Of a DNA stretch of 64,000 nt, positions 14,514 to 22,275 are shown piece after piece. Positions within the stretch are counted from its first letter, which is position 1, and each line of letters opens with the position of its first letter. The notes under the pieces are model-generated. The model was not told the origin of the DNA. It saw only the letters and a list, made by a program, of their open reading frames with translations, and did no database searches. Made by a program: the position numbers and the translations under genes. The stretch is from Candidatus Kaiserbacteria bacterium (GTDB taxonomy: Bacteria > Patescibacteria > Paceibacteria > UBA9973 > UBA2103). The DNA is taken from positions 114,835-178,834 of the forward strand of contig JACPGH010000006.1 of NCBI GenBank assembly GCA_016182485.1, in the 5' to 3' direction.

Positions 14514-15662
14514 CTATCTGTCGCCTGAGATAAAGAAAGAGCCGCTGGTTGTGGATGTATATACTGTTGGTTGCTTGCTAGCAGTTTTAAGTGAGCCGCC
14601 CGGTAGCAAATCAATTTTAAGATGATACGAGCCAGGTGGTATGCCAAAAAATGATACTGGCATTTGTACATCGCTTCCAGCCGCAGACATAGATATTCCG
14701 CCTCTGTCATACCCTCCTCGAACTTCGTCATAATATGGCCCATCTTCTTTTGTTGTCGGGGTCTTCTCTTCCGGAACGAGCGTGCTTCGCAGATCGTAGA
14801 TATCAATCGGGGAAATAAGGACACTAATTACAAGTTGTGTATTCCCTTCGTACGATTGCCCTGTTTTGATACCTGAAATACGGATGGTTGTTGTCGCAAC
14901 GCGGACTGGAACCCGCGGCTGTATCTTTGCGTCGCAAAAATATGAGGTATCTAACGCTTGCGATGGGCTTACGTCCCCGCGCGCCTCCACTGCAAGACTC
15001 TCATGTGTTGCCGGATATCCCACGACGCCGGTGCAGAAGAAATTACCTGAGATATCACATCGTTTAAGAAAGACTGCAAGTATCTGACCGTCGGGCGATA
15101 CATGATATTGAGGTTTTTCACCGCAGGGAAGAGCTTTTACATTTCTCTGATACCAGCTTTGAAGCCATCTGTCATTCTCTAAATCGGTTTGAAAAGTTTG
15201 GAAGTTGAAGCGTGATCCAGCCGCCGTGTTAATAAACTGAACCAAGAAAAACTTCTGCTTGATGATACTGTTAGAGTCGCCATTGTCTGCAGAAAGCGCT
15301 CCCTGCACGTGCGTAGAGAGGAAATCTCTCTTATCTGCAGTATCCACCCACTCAGCTCGTAAATTCAGTAACGGATATATGCTCATGGCAGGAACAGCAA
15401 TTACCAAAATTGCCTTCCCGAATGCAAGGCCTTGTTTTTTCCATCGGGCGAAATAAAAAGCGACGTAGAAAAGAAACGATAAGCCGCAAATTGCCATTCC
15501 GCCAATAGAAAAAGGCCCTAATACCCCTGCTACGATAAGACCTGTTGCCCAATTTGTTTGGGCCAGTAAGATTATTACAGTTGTGACTATCGAGATGCCT
15601 CCGGAGGCAAGAACGGCTGTCCTAAGGACCCTATAGACTTTAGGCAGTTGTTGGCGTGTCAT
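14514..15662 (-). CDS. Membrane protein of unknown function with a large soluble domain
   Basis: A 382-aa protein. The N-terminal 110 residues contain about four hydrophobic segments (VLRTAVLASGGISIVTTVII, GLIVAGVLGPFSIGGMAI, LSFLFYVAFYF, AILVIAVPAMSIYPLL). The rest is a soluble, Thr/Ser-rich domain of about 270 residues that should lie outside the membrane. No family is recognised. Base composition is more A/T-rich than its neighbours, which may mean recent acquisition. It ends 3 nt from the prmC stop (convergent). Confidence 0.7.
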   Translation of the reverse strand: MTRQQLPKVYRVLRTAVLASGGISIVTTVIILLAQTNWATGLIVAGVLGPFSIGGMAICGLSFLFYVAFYFARWKKQGLAFGKAILVIAVPAMSIYPLLNLRAEWVDTADKRDFLSTHVQGALSADNGDSNSIIKQKFFLVQFINTAAGSRFNFQTFQTDLENDRWLQSWYQRNVKALPCGEKPQYHVSPDGQILAVFLKRCDISGNFFCTGVVGYPATHESLAVEARGDVSPSQALDTSYFCDAKIQPRVPVRVATTTIRISGIKTGQSYEGNTQLVISVLISPIDIYDLRSTLVPEEKTPTTKEDGPYYDEVRGGYDRGGISMSAAGSDVQMPVSFFGIPPGSYHLKIDLLPGGSLKTASKQPTVYTSTTSGSFFISGDR

Positions 15663-15695
15663 GTGTAAATTGTATCAGGACAACGAGTGCGATTG

Positions 15696-15701
15696 TATAC
15701 T
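15696..15701 (+). promoter_or_regulatory. -10 box of the 91-aa membrane protein gene
   Basis: TATACT ends 6 nt before the ATG at 15708; no SD. It supports that ATG over an upstream in-frame start at 15687. Confidence 0.5.
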
Positions 15702-15707
15702 GTTAAT

Positions 15708-15983
15708 ATGATTGACCAGCCTCTTACGCCCTTCGCGCCTCCCGCCCTCTTCGCGGAGTGGAATGTGTCGGCCATTGCGGTCGGCCCGGCTATCGTGTGG
15801 GCGTTCGGGATAGTGGCGGCCTTCTGGGGGATATACACGCTCATCGCCATATACCACTGGCTCAAGTACTCGCATGCATCTTGGGTCGCAGTTCCCGCGA
15901 TAGCCGCACATCTGGTGATATCATTTTCGCTCTTTACCTTCGCAGTTTCCGGAACGCTTCCCGCATTTATCCCGTTTATATGA
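15708..15983 (+). CDS. Small membrane protein, two to three TM segments
   Basis: A 91-aa protein with hydrophobic stretches around residues 22-50 (AIAVGPAIVWAFGIVAAFWG) and 62-90 (WVAVPAIAAHLVISFSLFTF). No family is recognised. Its stop overlaps the start of the next gene (ATGA at 15980-15983), so the two are translationally coupled and probably act together at the membrane. Confidence 0.7.
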   Translation: MIDQPLTPFAPPALFAEWNVSAIAVGPAIVWAFGIVAAFWGIYTLIAIYHWLKYSHASWVAVPAIAAHLVISFSLFTFAVSGTLPAFIPFI

Positions 15984-16534
15984 AAGAATTCGAACTTGAA
16001 CCGGGGGAGCACGTGGTGTGGGAAGCGCGGCGGCATTGGTTCCTGTTCCTCGCAGATCTGTTACCTTACGCCATCCTGGCGATCCTGCCTTTCGCCACTG
16101 CGAACGTTATTCCGTTCGTCCCGCCGCTCGCTCCGTATCAGAAATATTTCGACTATGCCGAGCCGCTCGAACGCGCCCTTCTCGGACTATGGTTCCTGAT
16201 CGTTTGGACCAGCGCCTGGGGCAGGTTTACCAAATATTTCCTGAACGCTTGGGTCCTCACGAATCAACGCATCGTGAATATCAAGCAACGCGCTTATTTT
16301 AACCGAGAGGTTTCCTCGCTTTTTCTTTCGCGCGTCCAGGATGCGACGACCGAAGTTGCGGGCATACTGCCTTCTCTCCTTAATATCGGCAACATCAACG
16401 TGCAGACCGCCGGCGCTACCGAGAAATTCGATATGCGCGGCATTCCCCGCCCCGAACAAATGCGCGATCTCATCCTCAAATACGTTCCTAGCGAGCGGCA
16501 CAGCGGGCCTGACCAAATAAGCGCGTCTCGATAG
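15980..16534 (+). CDS. bPH2 (YdbS-like) membrane protein
   Basis: A 184-aa protein with ATG at 15980 overlapping the upstream stop. It starts MKEFELEPGEHVVWEARRHW, has two TM segments (about 20-45 and 65-85) and then a bacterial PH domain with LTNQRIVNIKQRAYFNREVSSLFLSRVQDAT and a GNINVQTAG strand, matching the YdbS/DUF304 family. This family is membrane-anchored; its biochemical role is poorly known. It probably works with the 91-aa membrane protein. Confidence 0.78.
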   Translation: MKEFELEPGEHVVWEARRHWFLFLADLLPYAILAILPFATANVIPFVPPLAPYQKYFDYAEPLERALLGLWFLIVWTSAWGRFTKYFLNAWVLTNQRIVNIKQRAYFNREVSSLFLSRVQDATTEVAGILPSLLNIGNINVQTAGATEKFDMRGIPRPEQMRDLILKYVPSERHSGPDQISASR

Positions 16535-16555
16535 TGCGCTGATTGGTTGGTGTAG

Positions 16556-16564
16556 TGATACAAT
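16556..16564 (+). promoter_or_regulatory. Extended -10 of hisS
   Basis: TGATACAAT ends 6 nt before the ATG at 16571. It is one of the clearest examples of the TGN plus hexamer plus 6 nt plus ATG arrangement. Confidence 0.6.
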
Positions 16565-16570
16565 AATGCC

Positions 16571-17827
16571 ATGGACGAGCCGCTTTCGACCGACTCATAC
16601 AAGGGTGTGCGAGATTTTTACCCTGCCGATTGGGCGCGGCTTTCCGCTATTTTCGCGCGCATCCGCGAGACGCTTTCGCACTACGGCTACGAAGAATACA
16701 ATGCCTCGCCCTTGGAACGCGCGGAACTCTACGAATCGAAAACTTCGGAAGAGATCGTGAACGAGCAGACATACACGTTCATGGACCGCGGAGACCGGCG
16801 CGTAACTCTGCGGCCCGAGATGACGCCGACCTTGGCGCGCATGGTGGCGGCGAAGCGCCGCGAACTCGCCTTCCCTTTGCGGTGGTTCTCCATCCCGAAT
16901 GTCTTCCGCTACGAGCGGCCCCAGCGGGGGCGTCTGCGCGAGCACTACCAGCTGAATGTGGACCTGCTAGGCGTGGCGGATTCTAAGGCCGATGGCGAAA
17001 TAATCGTCATTGGCTGCGAGCTGCTGAAAGCGCTTGGCGCGGCCGATAAAGATTTCGTTATCCGCGTAAATTCGCGCGCACTGCTTGACAATGCCTGCGA
17101 GGCGGCAGGCGTAACTGCTAAGAAACGGTATATGCATCTCTTAGACCGTAAAGCCAAGATGACTCCGGAGGAATATTCGGCCGCGCTCGCCGCAATAACC
17201 CAGCGCGATCCTCTTGAGCTCATTAACGGCAATGCCGAACCTATCCGGGACGAAAAGAAGAAATTGGATGACTTCATCGCCGCTTTAGCGGCCAGCGGCA
17301 TATCGAATGTGGTGTTCGATCCGCTCATTGTGCGTGGCTTCGATTACTACACTGGCATTATCTTCGAATTCTTCGATACAAGTCCGGCGAATCCTCGATC
17401 CCTCTTCGGCGGCGGTCGTTATGACAATTTGGTCGCTTTGTTCGGCGGCGAACCCGTACCCGCGGTCGGCTTCGGCATGGGAGACGTAACGCTTCTCGAT
17501 TTTCTGACTACCCACAATCTCCCGATTGATACGAGAGCGAGCCGCCCACAGCTCTATGTCGGAACACCGAACGTCAACGATCTCCCGGCGGCGCAAAAGT
17601 TTGCCGACTCGCTCAGGAAAGAAGGCTGCCGTATTTTCGTGAACCTTTCTGATCGTTCCCTCGGCGATCAAATAAAGGATGCGGTGAAGCGGAATATTCC
17701 TCTTTTCATCGCATACGGCTCAGACGAAGTCGCAAATCAGACTGTCCGCATGAAGATACTTGCCACAGGAGAAGAAATGGGACTGCCTGTTTCAGAACTT
17801 CCGAGCCATCTGCGTTCGGGCAGCTAA
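16571..17827 (+). CDS. hisS: Histidyl-tRNA synthetase
   Basis: A 418-aa class II synthetase of usual length. It opens with GVRDFYPADW and carries motif 2 (FRYERPQRGRLREHYQ) and the HisRS signature region VRGFDYYTGIIFEF. Motif 3 is in AVGFGMGDVTL, and a C-terminal anticodon-binding domain (about 325-415) follows. It charges tRNA-His. The message should be leaderless. It is followed after 26 nt, including a TAGGC-type repeat, by the exonuclease gene. Confidence 0.96.
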   Translation: MDEPLSTDSYKGVRDFYPADWARLSAIFARIRETLSHYGYEEYNASPLERAELYESKTSEEIVNEQTYTFMDRGDRRVTLRPEMTPTLARMVAAKRRELAFPLRWFSIPNVFRYERPQRGRLREHYQLNVDLLGVADSKADGEIIVIGCELLKALGAADKDFVIRVNSRALLDNACEAAGVTAKKRYMHLLDRKAKMTPEEYSAALAAITQRDPLELINGNAEPIRDEKKKLDDFIAALAASGISNVVFDPLIVRGFDYYTGIIFEFFDTSPANPRSLFGGGRYDNLVALFGGEPVPAVGFGMGDVTLLDFLTTHNLPIDTRASRPQLYVGTPNVNDLPAAQKFADSLRKEGCRIFVNLSDRSLGDQIKDAVKRNIPLFIAYGSDEVANQTVRMKILATGEEMGLPVSELPSHLRSGS

Positions 17828-17828
17828 C

Positions 17829-17847
17829 GCCTAGAGCCTAGCGCCTA
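17829..17847. repeat. TAGGC-type tandem repeat before the exonuclease gene
   Basis: GCCTAGAGCCTAGCGCCTA, two to three degenerate units of GCCTAGN, fills the space between the hisS stop and the next ATG. The same units occur at 40839, 42363, 42406 and 60788-60857. Confidence 0.7.
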
Positions 17848-17853
17848 ATTCCT

Positions 17854-18435
17854 ATGAGATCCATCACCTTCGATATCGAGTCCGTCTCCAATTCCGCCGT
17901 TCGCGGGCATGTAGACTTGGCAGAACAGGAACTCACGGTAGTCGCTATCCATGATTCGCTCACGGGCGAGTATTCTTCCTATTTCAGGGAAGACCTGCCG
18001 AAGCTCTGGCCGATCTTAGAGCGTACCGACCTTCTTATTGGATTCAATTCAGACGCGTTCGATATTCCCCTCTTAAATCGTTATTACCCGGGCAATTTGA
18101 TACACATTCGCTCGCTCGATCTCTTGTCCGAAGTACAGAAAACGCTTGGCCGGCGGCTCCGGCTCCAATCTCTGGCCGAGGCGACGCTCGGCCGGGGGAA
18201 AGCGGGCGACGGGCTCAAGGCCGGCGAGTGGTGGAAGGAGGGCCGGAAAAACGAGGTCGCGGCATACTGCATCGAGGACGTACGGCTGACCCGGGAGCTT
18301 TTCGACTATGCTCTCGAGCATGGCAGTCTCAAATATAAAGATTTGCGCGATATCCGCGACATCAAGCTCGACACCTCCGCTTGGATTACGGCAACGATAG
18401 AGATCCCCTCGCTCACGCACGCACTACCGTTATGA
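17854..18435 (+). CDS. DEDD-type 3'-5' exonuclease (RNase H-like)
   Basis: A 193-aa protein. FDIESV carries the first acidic pair (D7, E9). GFNSDAFDIPLL near residues 63-74 carries the second motif, and CIEDVRLTRELFDYA near 137-151 carries the third Asp, as in DnaQ/YprB-like nucleases. It should remove nucleotides from DNA or RNA 3' ends with two metal ions; whether it is a proofreader for DnaE (42430) is open. The stop overlaps the next start by ATGA (18432-18435). Confidence 0.82.
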   Translation: MRSITFDIESVSNSAVRGHVDLAEQELTVVAIHDSLTGEYSSYFREDLPKLWPILERTDLLIGFNSDAFDIPLLNRYYPGNLIHIRSLDLLSEVQKTLGRRLRLQSLAEATLGRGKAGDGLKAGEWWKEGRKNEVAAYCIEDVRLTRELFDYALEHGSLKYKDLRDIRDIKLDTSAWITATIEIPSLTHALPL

Positions 18436-19121
18436 AATCCTCATTCACGATACCCATCGCGATCATAGCGGGTGGGCTCATCGTGGCGGGGGCGGTGTAT
18501 GTCTCGTCCTACCGGTCAAAAGTGACGGGCGGAAATCCCGCGCTAGTGCGACCCGTAAGCGCGTCGGACCATATCTTCGGGAATCCGGCGGCTCGCGTCA
18601 TGATCGTCGAATATTCGGACTTCGACTGCATTCCCTGCAAGGAATTCGAGGTGATTTTGCGTCAAGTAGTCGCGAGCGAAGCGGCAAGCGGGAGCGTCGC
18701 GCTGGTATTCCGCCATTTTCCGCTCACGGAGCTGCACCCCAACGCGCTTGCGCTCGCCAAAGCCGCGGAATGCGCAGGAGAAGCCGGCGGCAACGAGGCT
18801 TTCTGGCGCTTTGCCGACGCGCTCTTTGCGAATCAGCCGGTCTCTCCGTCTGGGCTAGGCGCTCTCGCGATGCAAGCTCGAATTCCTGGCAGCGGCGCGG
18901 ATACTGATGGAAATACGTTCGCGACCTGTTACGCGAGCGAATCGGCATCCAAACCGCTCGTGGAGCGCATTATGAGAGACCGTCAAAATGCCCTGGACAT
19001 GGGCGCGCAAGGCGCGCCGTACACGGTCATTTTGAGAAGCGGAATGGCTCCGATCGTCATGAACGGCGCCTACTCCTACTACGCCGTAAAAGAGCTCGTC
19101 AACCGCGCGCTCGGCAAGTGA
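18432..19121 (+). CDS. Membrane-anchored DsbA-family thiol oxidoreductase
   Basis: A 229-aa protein. An N-terminal anchor (residues 6-27) is followed by a thioredoxin fold with the active site C66-I-P-C69 in YSDFDCIPCKEF. Near the end, GAPYTVIL gives the cis-Pro loop. DsbA proteins introduce disulfides in exported proteins, which suits the Cys-rich surface protein at the right end of the window. Start ATG 18432 overlaps the upstream stop, so it is coupled to the exonuclease gene. Confidence 0.85.
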   Translation: MKSSFTIPIAIIAGGLIVAGAVYVSSYRSKVTGGNPALVRPVSASDHIFGNPAARVMIVEYSDFDCIPCKEFEVILRQVVASEAASGSVALVFRHFPLTELHPNALALAKAAECAGEAGGNEAFWRFADALFANQPVSPSGLGALAMQARIPGSGADTDGNTFATCYASESASKPLVERIMRDRQNALDMGAQGAPYTVILRSGMAPIVMNGAYSYYAVKELVNRALGK

Positions 19122-19167
19122 AAACCCTGACACTAAGCCACGGATCCGGGAGTCGACTCCGGAAAGA

Positions 19168-19196
19168 TTGACAAAAATCAAGCGCTGTGCTAGCGT
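19168..19196 (+). promoter_or_regulatory. Strong promoter of the 500-nt RNA gene
   Basis: Consensus TTGACA (19168-19173), a 17-nt spacer and extended -10 TGCTAGCGT (hexamer 19191-19196). The promoter at 49589-49617 has the same -35, the same spacing and the same TGTGCTAGC block, so the two are probably read by the same sigma form. Confidence 0.75.
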
Positions 19197-19202
19197 ACAC
19201 CT

Positions 19203-19700
19203 AGATTGTACTTAATAAGGAGGTCTTTAAGCCTCGGCCAACGGAGGCTAGCGTTTAGGCGCTGGCAATAGTTGGCCAACGAGAAGTAGCTTCCGGAGCA
19301 AATGCCCCACCTAACCGTGACTGATCGAAGCAGCTTGCTTTCTGAGCGGCGAGAGAAATCGTCTTCTGCCAGGACAGTATTTGCCAGAAGATGAGCCTAC
19401 GCCCCGAGGGAAGGCCAGTATGGGCTGCGAACTGAAAGTCATTCGGGCATCCTCATGAAGCGACAGAGTTTCTCGTACAGGCTCGGGATGTGCTGAGAAG
19501 AGCCGGGATAGCGGAGGCCATCGATGTCTGATGGTAATAAGCGTCCCTCGTATTGGGTGAGTTCGATCCGGCGACCTCAACGTGGTGGAGAACATCGCCA
19601 TTCGCCGGGGTAGAATACTGCCCGAAACGTAGAAAGCTCGGCCTGCAGAAGGCCCTCGGCAAAATCGGAAGGGCCCTCGACATCGTCGAGGGCCCTTTTT
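19203..19700 (+). ncRNA. Structured RNA of about 500 nt, unknown family
   Basis: A transcription unit with a consensus promoter and an intrinsic terminator but no credible frame. Pairs visible by eye: AGCCTC/GAGGCT (19230-19235/19244-19249), whose loop GGCCAAC pairs 7/7 with GTTGGCC (19271-19277), a pseudoknot. Others are TCTTCTG/CAGAAGA (19362-19368/19385-19391), GGCTC/GAGCC (about 19490/19500), CCATC/GATGG (19518/19530), GGCGA/TCGCC (about 19570/19595) and GGCCT/AGGCC (about 19640). Near the 5' end a perfect SD, AAGGAGGT (19217-19224), has no start codon behind it. The conserved cores of RNase P RNA, tmRNA and SRP RNA were looked for and not found. Confidence 0.7.
19669..19700 (+). terminator. 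Terminator of the 500-nt RNA gene
   Basis: AAGGGCCCTCGA (19669-19680) pairs perfectly with 19686-19697 around a 5-nt loop, followed by a T-run. Confidence 0.9.
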
Positions 19701-19772
19701 CATTCCTCTGCCAACTCAAAGCCTGTGGTTAGGAAATTCACATTAACCGTGATAGAAATAAAGCGGATGTGC

Positions 19773-19799
19773 TCGCAAGTCGAACAGTTCGACTTGCGA
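19773..19799 (+). promoter_or_regulatory. Perfect hairpin in the purN leader
   Basis: TCGCAAGTCGAA, loop CAG, then its complement: a 12-bp stem. It ends about 18 nt before the purN SD, with an A/T-rich spacer. It could be an operator, an mRNA-stabilising hairpin or one of the many 3-nt-loop palindromes of this genome. Confidence 0.55.
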
Positions 19800-19827
19800 A
19801 TTAAATCATGCCACAGCGGAGGACCGA

Positions 19828-20409
19828 GTGAACAAGCGGATCGCGGTGCTCGTATCCGGTACTGGCTCACTACTCGATGCGATGATCAAGGACGGTCTCC
19901 CGATCGACCTGGTCGTGGCTGATCGCCCCTGCCGCGGGATCGACGTGGTGACGCTAAGCGCCCAGCCGGCGATACCTGCAGCTGTTCTCTACCGCGCTAG
20001 CTACGGAAAGGGGCTAGCCTTCAAGCGGGAACTCTACACGGCCTGGCTCACGGACTTCCTGGAGCGGTTTGGCATCGACATCGTGGTGATGGCGGGCTTC
20101 ATGACCGTGCTGTCCCCAATGATCTTCGAGCCAAGGCACTATGGTGGACGGATCTTGAACAGCCACCCGTCCCTGTTGCCGTTGTTCAAGGGAGATCGCG
20201 CGGTTCGAGACGCACTCGCTTCCGGCGTGCAGATCACCGGGACCACGATCCATGTCGCGACACCCGAAGTTGACAGCGGTCCCATTCTCGCTCAGGAGGA
20301 GGTGCCCATCCTCGATGGAGATACCGAGGGAACGCTCCATGAGCGTATCAAGCAGGTGGAGCGGGTCCTGTACCCCAAGACCATCCGCGCCTTCGCAGCT
20401 CACCTGTAA
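19828..20409 (+). CDS. purN: Phosphoribosylglycinamide formyltransferase
   Basis: A 193-aa protein of normal PurN length. VLVSGTGSLLDAMI is the N-terminal Rossmann segment. VVMAGFMTVL and the active-site NSHPSLLPLFKG carry the catalytic Asn and His, and TTIHVATPEVDSGPIL carries the Asp. It moves a formyl group from 10-formyl-THF to GAR in purine synthesis. The start is GTG 19828, set by the SD GCGGAGGA. No other purine genes are nearby and this lineage usually lacks the pathway, so the role is uncertain. It forms a two-gene unit with a zinc-ribbon peptide, bounded by a leader hairpin and a terminator. Confidence 0.88.
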   Translation: MNKRIAVLVSGTGSLLDAMIKDGLPIDLVVADRPCRGIDVVTLSAQPAIPAAVLYRASYGKGLAFKRELYTAWLTDFLERFGIDIVVMAGFMTVLSPMIFEPRHYGGRILNSHPSLLPLFKGDRAVRDALASGVQITGTTIHVATPEVDSGPILAQEEVPILDGDTEGTLHERIKQVERVLYPKTIRAFAAHL

Positions 20410-20424
20410 CCGCCAAGAGGAAAC

Positions 20425-20595
20425 ATGAGTTCTCCACAGACGGGACTCGAGGGCGAGATCTGCTCGGACTGTCACGACAAGGGATTCGTCTGGACAGGGC
20501 CTAGGAATGACCCCAAGAACCGGATTCCCTGTGATTCCAGCGGCTGTCCCTTCCGCAAGTCGCTTCAGGAGTTGCAGGACCTTCGGCCGCGATAA
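20425..20595 (+). CDS. 56-aa zinc-ribbon-like protein
   Basis: A short frame, MSSPQTGLEGEICSDCHDKG onward, with CxxC (C13, C16) and a second C-x4-C pair (C36, C41), the spacing of a small zinc ribbon. It has a good SD (AAGAGG) 5 nt before the ATG. The gene starts 15 nt after the purN stop and ends 2 nt before the terminator, so it is clearly part of the purN transcript. No family is recognised; a nucleic-acid or protein-binding role is a guess. Confidence 0.72.
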   Translation: MSSPQTGLEGEICSDCHDKGFVWTGPRNDPKNRIPCDSSGCPFRKSLQELQDLRPR

Positions 20596-20596
20596 C

Positions 20597-20654
20597 AAGG
20601 CCATCCTCGAGAGACGGAGAAAGTGGCCGTCTCTCGGGACGGCCTTTCTTTTTT
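20597..20654 (+). terminator. Terminator of the purN unit
   Basis: A long hairpin (AAGGCC...CGAGAGACGG pairing with CCGTCTCTCG...GGCCTT) followed by TCTTTTTT. Confidence 0.9.
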
Positions 20655-20783
20655 ACATATCCAGGCAAATCAACAGCGAGCCTTATCTCAGTATTTTTGC
20701 GAAATACTACATTAATAATATGAAGTAGTTATAGCCGTATGTTCCTTAATAGTAACGGTCGTATGTATTATGGAACACCTTGA

Positions 20784-21608
20784 TCATTCTTTCATTTCTT
20801 CTATCAAACCGAGTCGATAAATATCGAACGAGTGGTCGCCCTCGAACATGTCGGAGGGGTTCGGCAGCCAGATACGCCGGCGGGAGATCTCGGCGGTAGC
20901 ATCCTCGATAAGCCGGCGGAAGACTACGAAGTCGCGCTCGAGCGTCTGATAATCGAGCACGTAGCGTTTGAGCTGAGCGGACCCGTCGGCGTTCCTCGTT
21001 TTCTTGCATTCATAGACGATGAACCGCCGCACCGGCTTCTCAAAGAGCTTCCCGACCGTGTAGTAATTGAATAGCGCCTGAAGGACGAAAAGCGTTTTGG
21101 CCGAGCCGCCTTTGCTGAACGCAGTGACGAACTTGTGATCCACTATATCCACCGCGCCCGATTCTGCTCGCGACGCCACCACAAGATCGGAGACGGCCTT
21201 CAAGGGCAGTGCCAATCCCTCCACTTCTACTACTCCCTTCACTTCCACCCCGAGAATTTTATGCCGCGGCGGCCGCGCAAGATAAAACGAGACCGCCTGC
21301 GCATATTCCCGCTCCATCGCCGCTCGCTTCTCTTTCTTCGCCTTGCGCGACTTCAACTTGCCAAAATCGAGCTCGAAATCCGCAATGTTCCGAAGGTACG
21401 CGAGCCCTTTAGCGGTGGCCGCCTCCTTGGAATCTCCACGGTAGAAATTCTCGAGAGCCAAGTGCCCGGCGCGGCCGACTACCGACGCTGGCGATGTCGG
21501 CGTATCATAAACTTCTTCGACATACCGCTTGTACCAAGCTAAGGGATTACGCAAGAACGCGACGAGGGACGAATGGCTCCAATGCTTGATCGGCGGCTTC
21601 CTCCCCAT
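20784..21608 (-). CDS. PD-(D/E)XK nuclease-superfamily protein
   Basis: A 274-aa protein. WSHSSLVAFLRNPLAWYKRYV at the N-terminus and GRAGHLALENFY match the opening of Cas4/AddB-type PDDEXK_1 domains. AVSDLVVA, GAVDIVDHKFV (the D-x(n)-D-x-K core) and the following LQALFNYYTV (Q-x3-Y) complete the active site. Such nucleases act alone or with helicases in DNA repair or recombination. None of the four iron-sulfur cysteines of Cas4 is seen. No CRISPR array is nearby. A TAATAT box lies 7 nt before the ATG. Confidence 0.83.
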   Translation of the reverse strand: MGRKPPIKHWSHSSLVAFLRNPLAWYKRYVEEVYDTPTSPASVVGRAGHLALENFYRGDSKEAATAKGLAYLRNIADFELDFGKLKSRKAKKEKRAAMEREYAQAVSFYLARPPRHKILGVEVKGVVEVEGLALPLKAVSDLVVASRAESGAVDIVDHKFVTAFSKGGSAKTLFVLQALFNYYTVGKLFEKPVRRFIVYECKKTRNADGSAQLKRYVLDYQTLERDFVVFRRLIEDATAEISRRRIWLPNPSDMFEGDHSFDIYRLGLIEEMKE

Positions 21609-21668
21609 TACCGCTATATTACGCTATCCCGCAAGGGAATTCGCTAAATCTTCATTATGATTTCAGAG

Positions 21669-21689
21669 TGTGAAGGTCTGACCTTCACA
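21669..21689. repeat. 19-bp palindrome family, copy 1
   Basis: GTGAAGGTCTGACCTTCAC flanked by matching T and A. It pairs with copy 2, 45 bp away, in the gap between the nuclease and receiver genes. Confidence 0.92.
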
Positions 21690-21713
21690 GAATGAGTTGG
21701 GGATAACATAGCT

Positions 21714-21734
21714 TGTGAAGGTCAGACCTTCACA
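21714..21734. repeat. 19-bp palindrome family, copy 2
   Basis: The same palindrome with the centre base inverted (GTCAGAC). Confidence 0.92.
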
Positions 21735-21777
21735 GCGGCTACTCCTCCGCCTCGTAGAAGGCGAGCGGGAGGGTTGC

Positions 21778-21805
21778 TGGACAAAATTGAATGAAGTGAT
21801 ATATT
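21778..21805 (+). promoter_or_regulatory. Promoter of the receiver-domain gene
   Basis: TGGACA (21778-21783), a 16-nt spacer and extended -10 TGATATATT (hexamer 21800-21805). It gives a leader of about 30 nt before the GTG start at 21843. Confidence 0.65.
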
Positions 21806-21842
21806 GGGCACAGATTCGCACATCAACCTCAAGGAGAGAAGG

Positions 21843-22208
21843 GTGTCCAAAAAAATTCTGTTGGCCGAAGACGAGCCGGACGTGCGCGACGTAGTGGTCG
21901 AACTCCTCGAAGCTGAGGGGTACGAGGTCGTCGCCGTGGGAAACGGCTTCGAACTTCTCGATCGGCTCGCCGTCGAACGTTTCGATCTGGTGGTGACAGA
22001 CAACGACATGCCGCGCATGAGCGGCCTCGCGGCGCTCGAACAGATCCGAGAGGACGAAGTCCTTCGAGACCTGCCGGTCATCGTGTACACGACTCCTCGA
22101 GGAGAACTGGTGTGGGAGCATGTCGCGATGCTCAACGGCGTGCTTGTCGAGAAGGGCTCTCACGGGAATCTTCTCGAGATCGTCGCGACGCTCCTGTTGT
22201 CGAAATGA
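21843..22208 (+). CDS. Stand-alone receiver (CheY-like) protein
   Basis: A 121-aa protein starting at GTG 21843, behind the SD AAGGAG (21831-21836). KILLAEDEPDVRDVVVELL holds the acidic pair, and LVVTDNDMPRMSG holds the phospho-acceptor Asp (VTDN). VIVYTTP and VEKGS give the Thr and Lys positions. There is no output domain, so it should relay or switch by protein contact. The three-PAS kinase at 10138 is the only kinase in view. It is monocistronic with its own promoter and terminator. Confidence 0.9.
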   Translation: MSKKILLAEDEPDVRDVVVELLEAEGYEVVAVGNGFELLDRLAVERFDLVVTDNDMPRMSGLAALEQIREDEVLRDLPVIVYTTPRGELVWEHVAMLNGVLVEKGSHGNLLEIVATLLLSK

Positions 22209-22218
22209 TGGAAGTTAG

Positions 22219-22257
22219 CAGGCCCGGGCGGATTACCGCCCGGGCCTGCATTGCTTT
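22219..22257 (+). terminator. Terminator after the receiver gene
   Basis: CAGGCCCGGGCGG (22219-22231) pairs with 22236-22248 across ATTA, followed by a weak T-rich stretch. Confidence 0.8.
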
Positions 22258-22275
22258 ACGCAATTGTTGTTTGCA

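Noticed and set aside
19203..19700. The 500-nt RNA as RNase P RNA, tmRNA or SRP RNA
   Set aside because: The conserved P4 elements of RNase P, the tRNA-like ends and tag frame of tmRNA, and the SRP tetraloop domain could not be found. An Infernal scan would be decisive.
20784..21608. Cas4 as part of a CRISPR system with the PaaX/Cas2-like gene
   Set aside because: No Cys cluster, no cas1, no repeat array and 31 kb between the two genes; only a PD-(D/E)XK superfamily call is safe.
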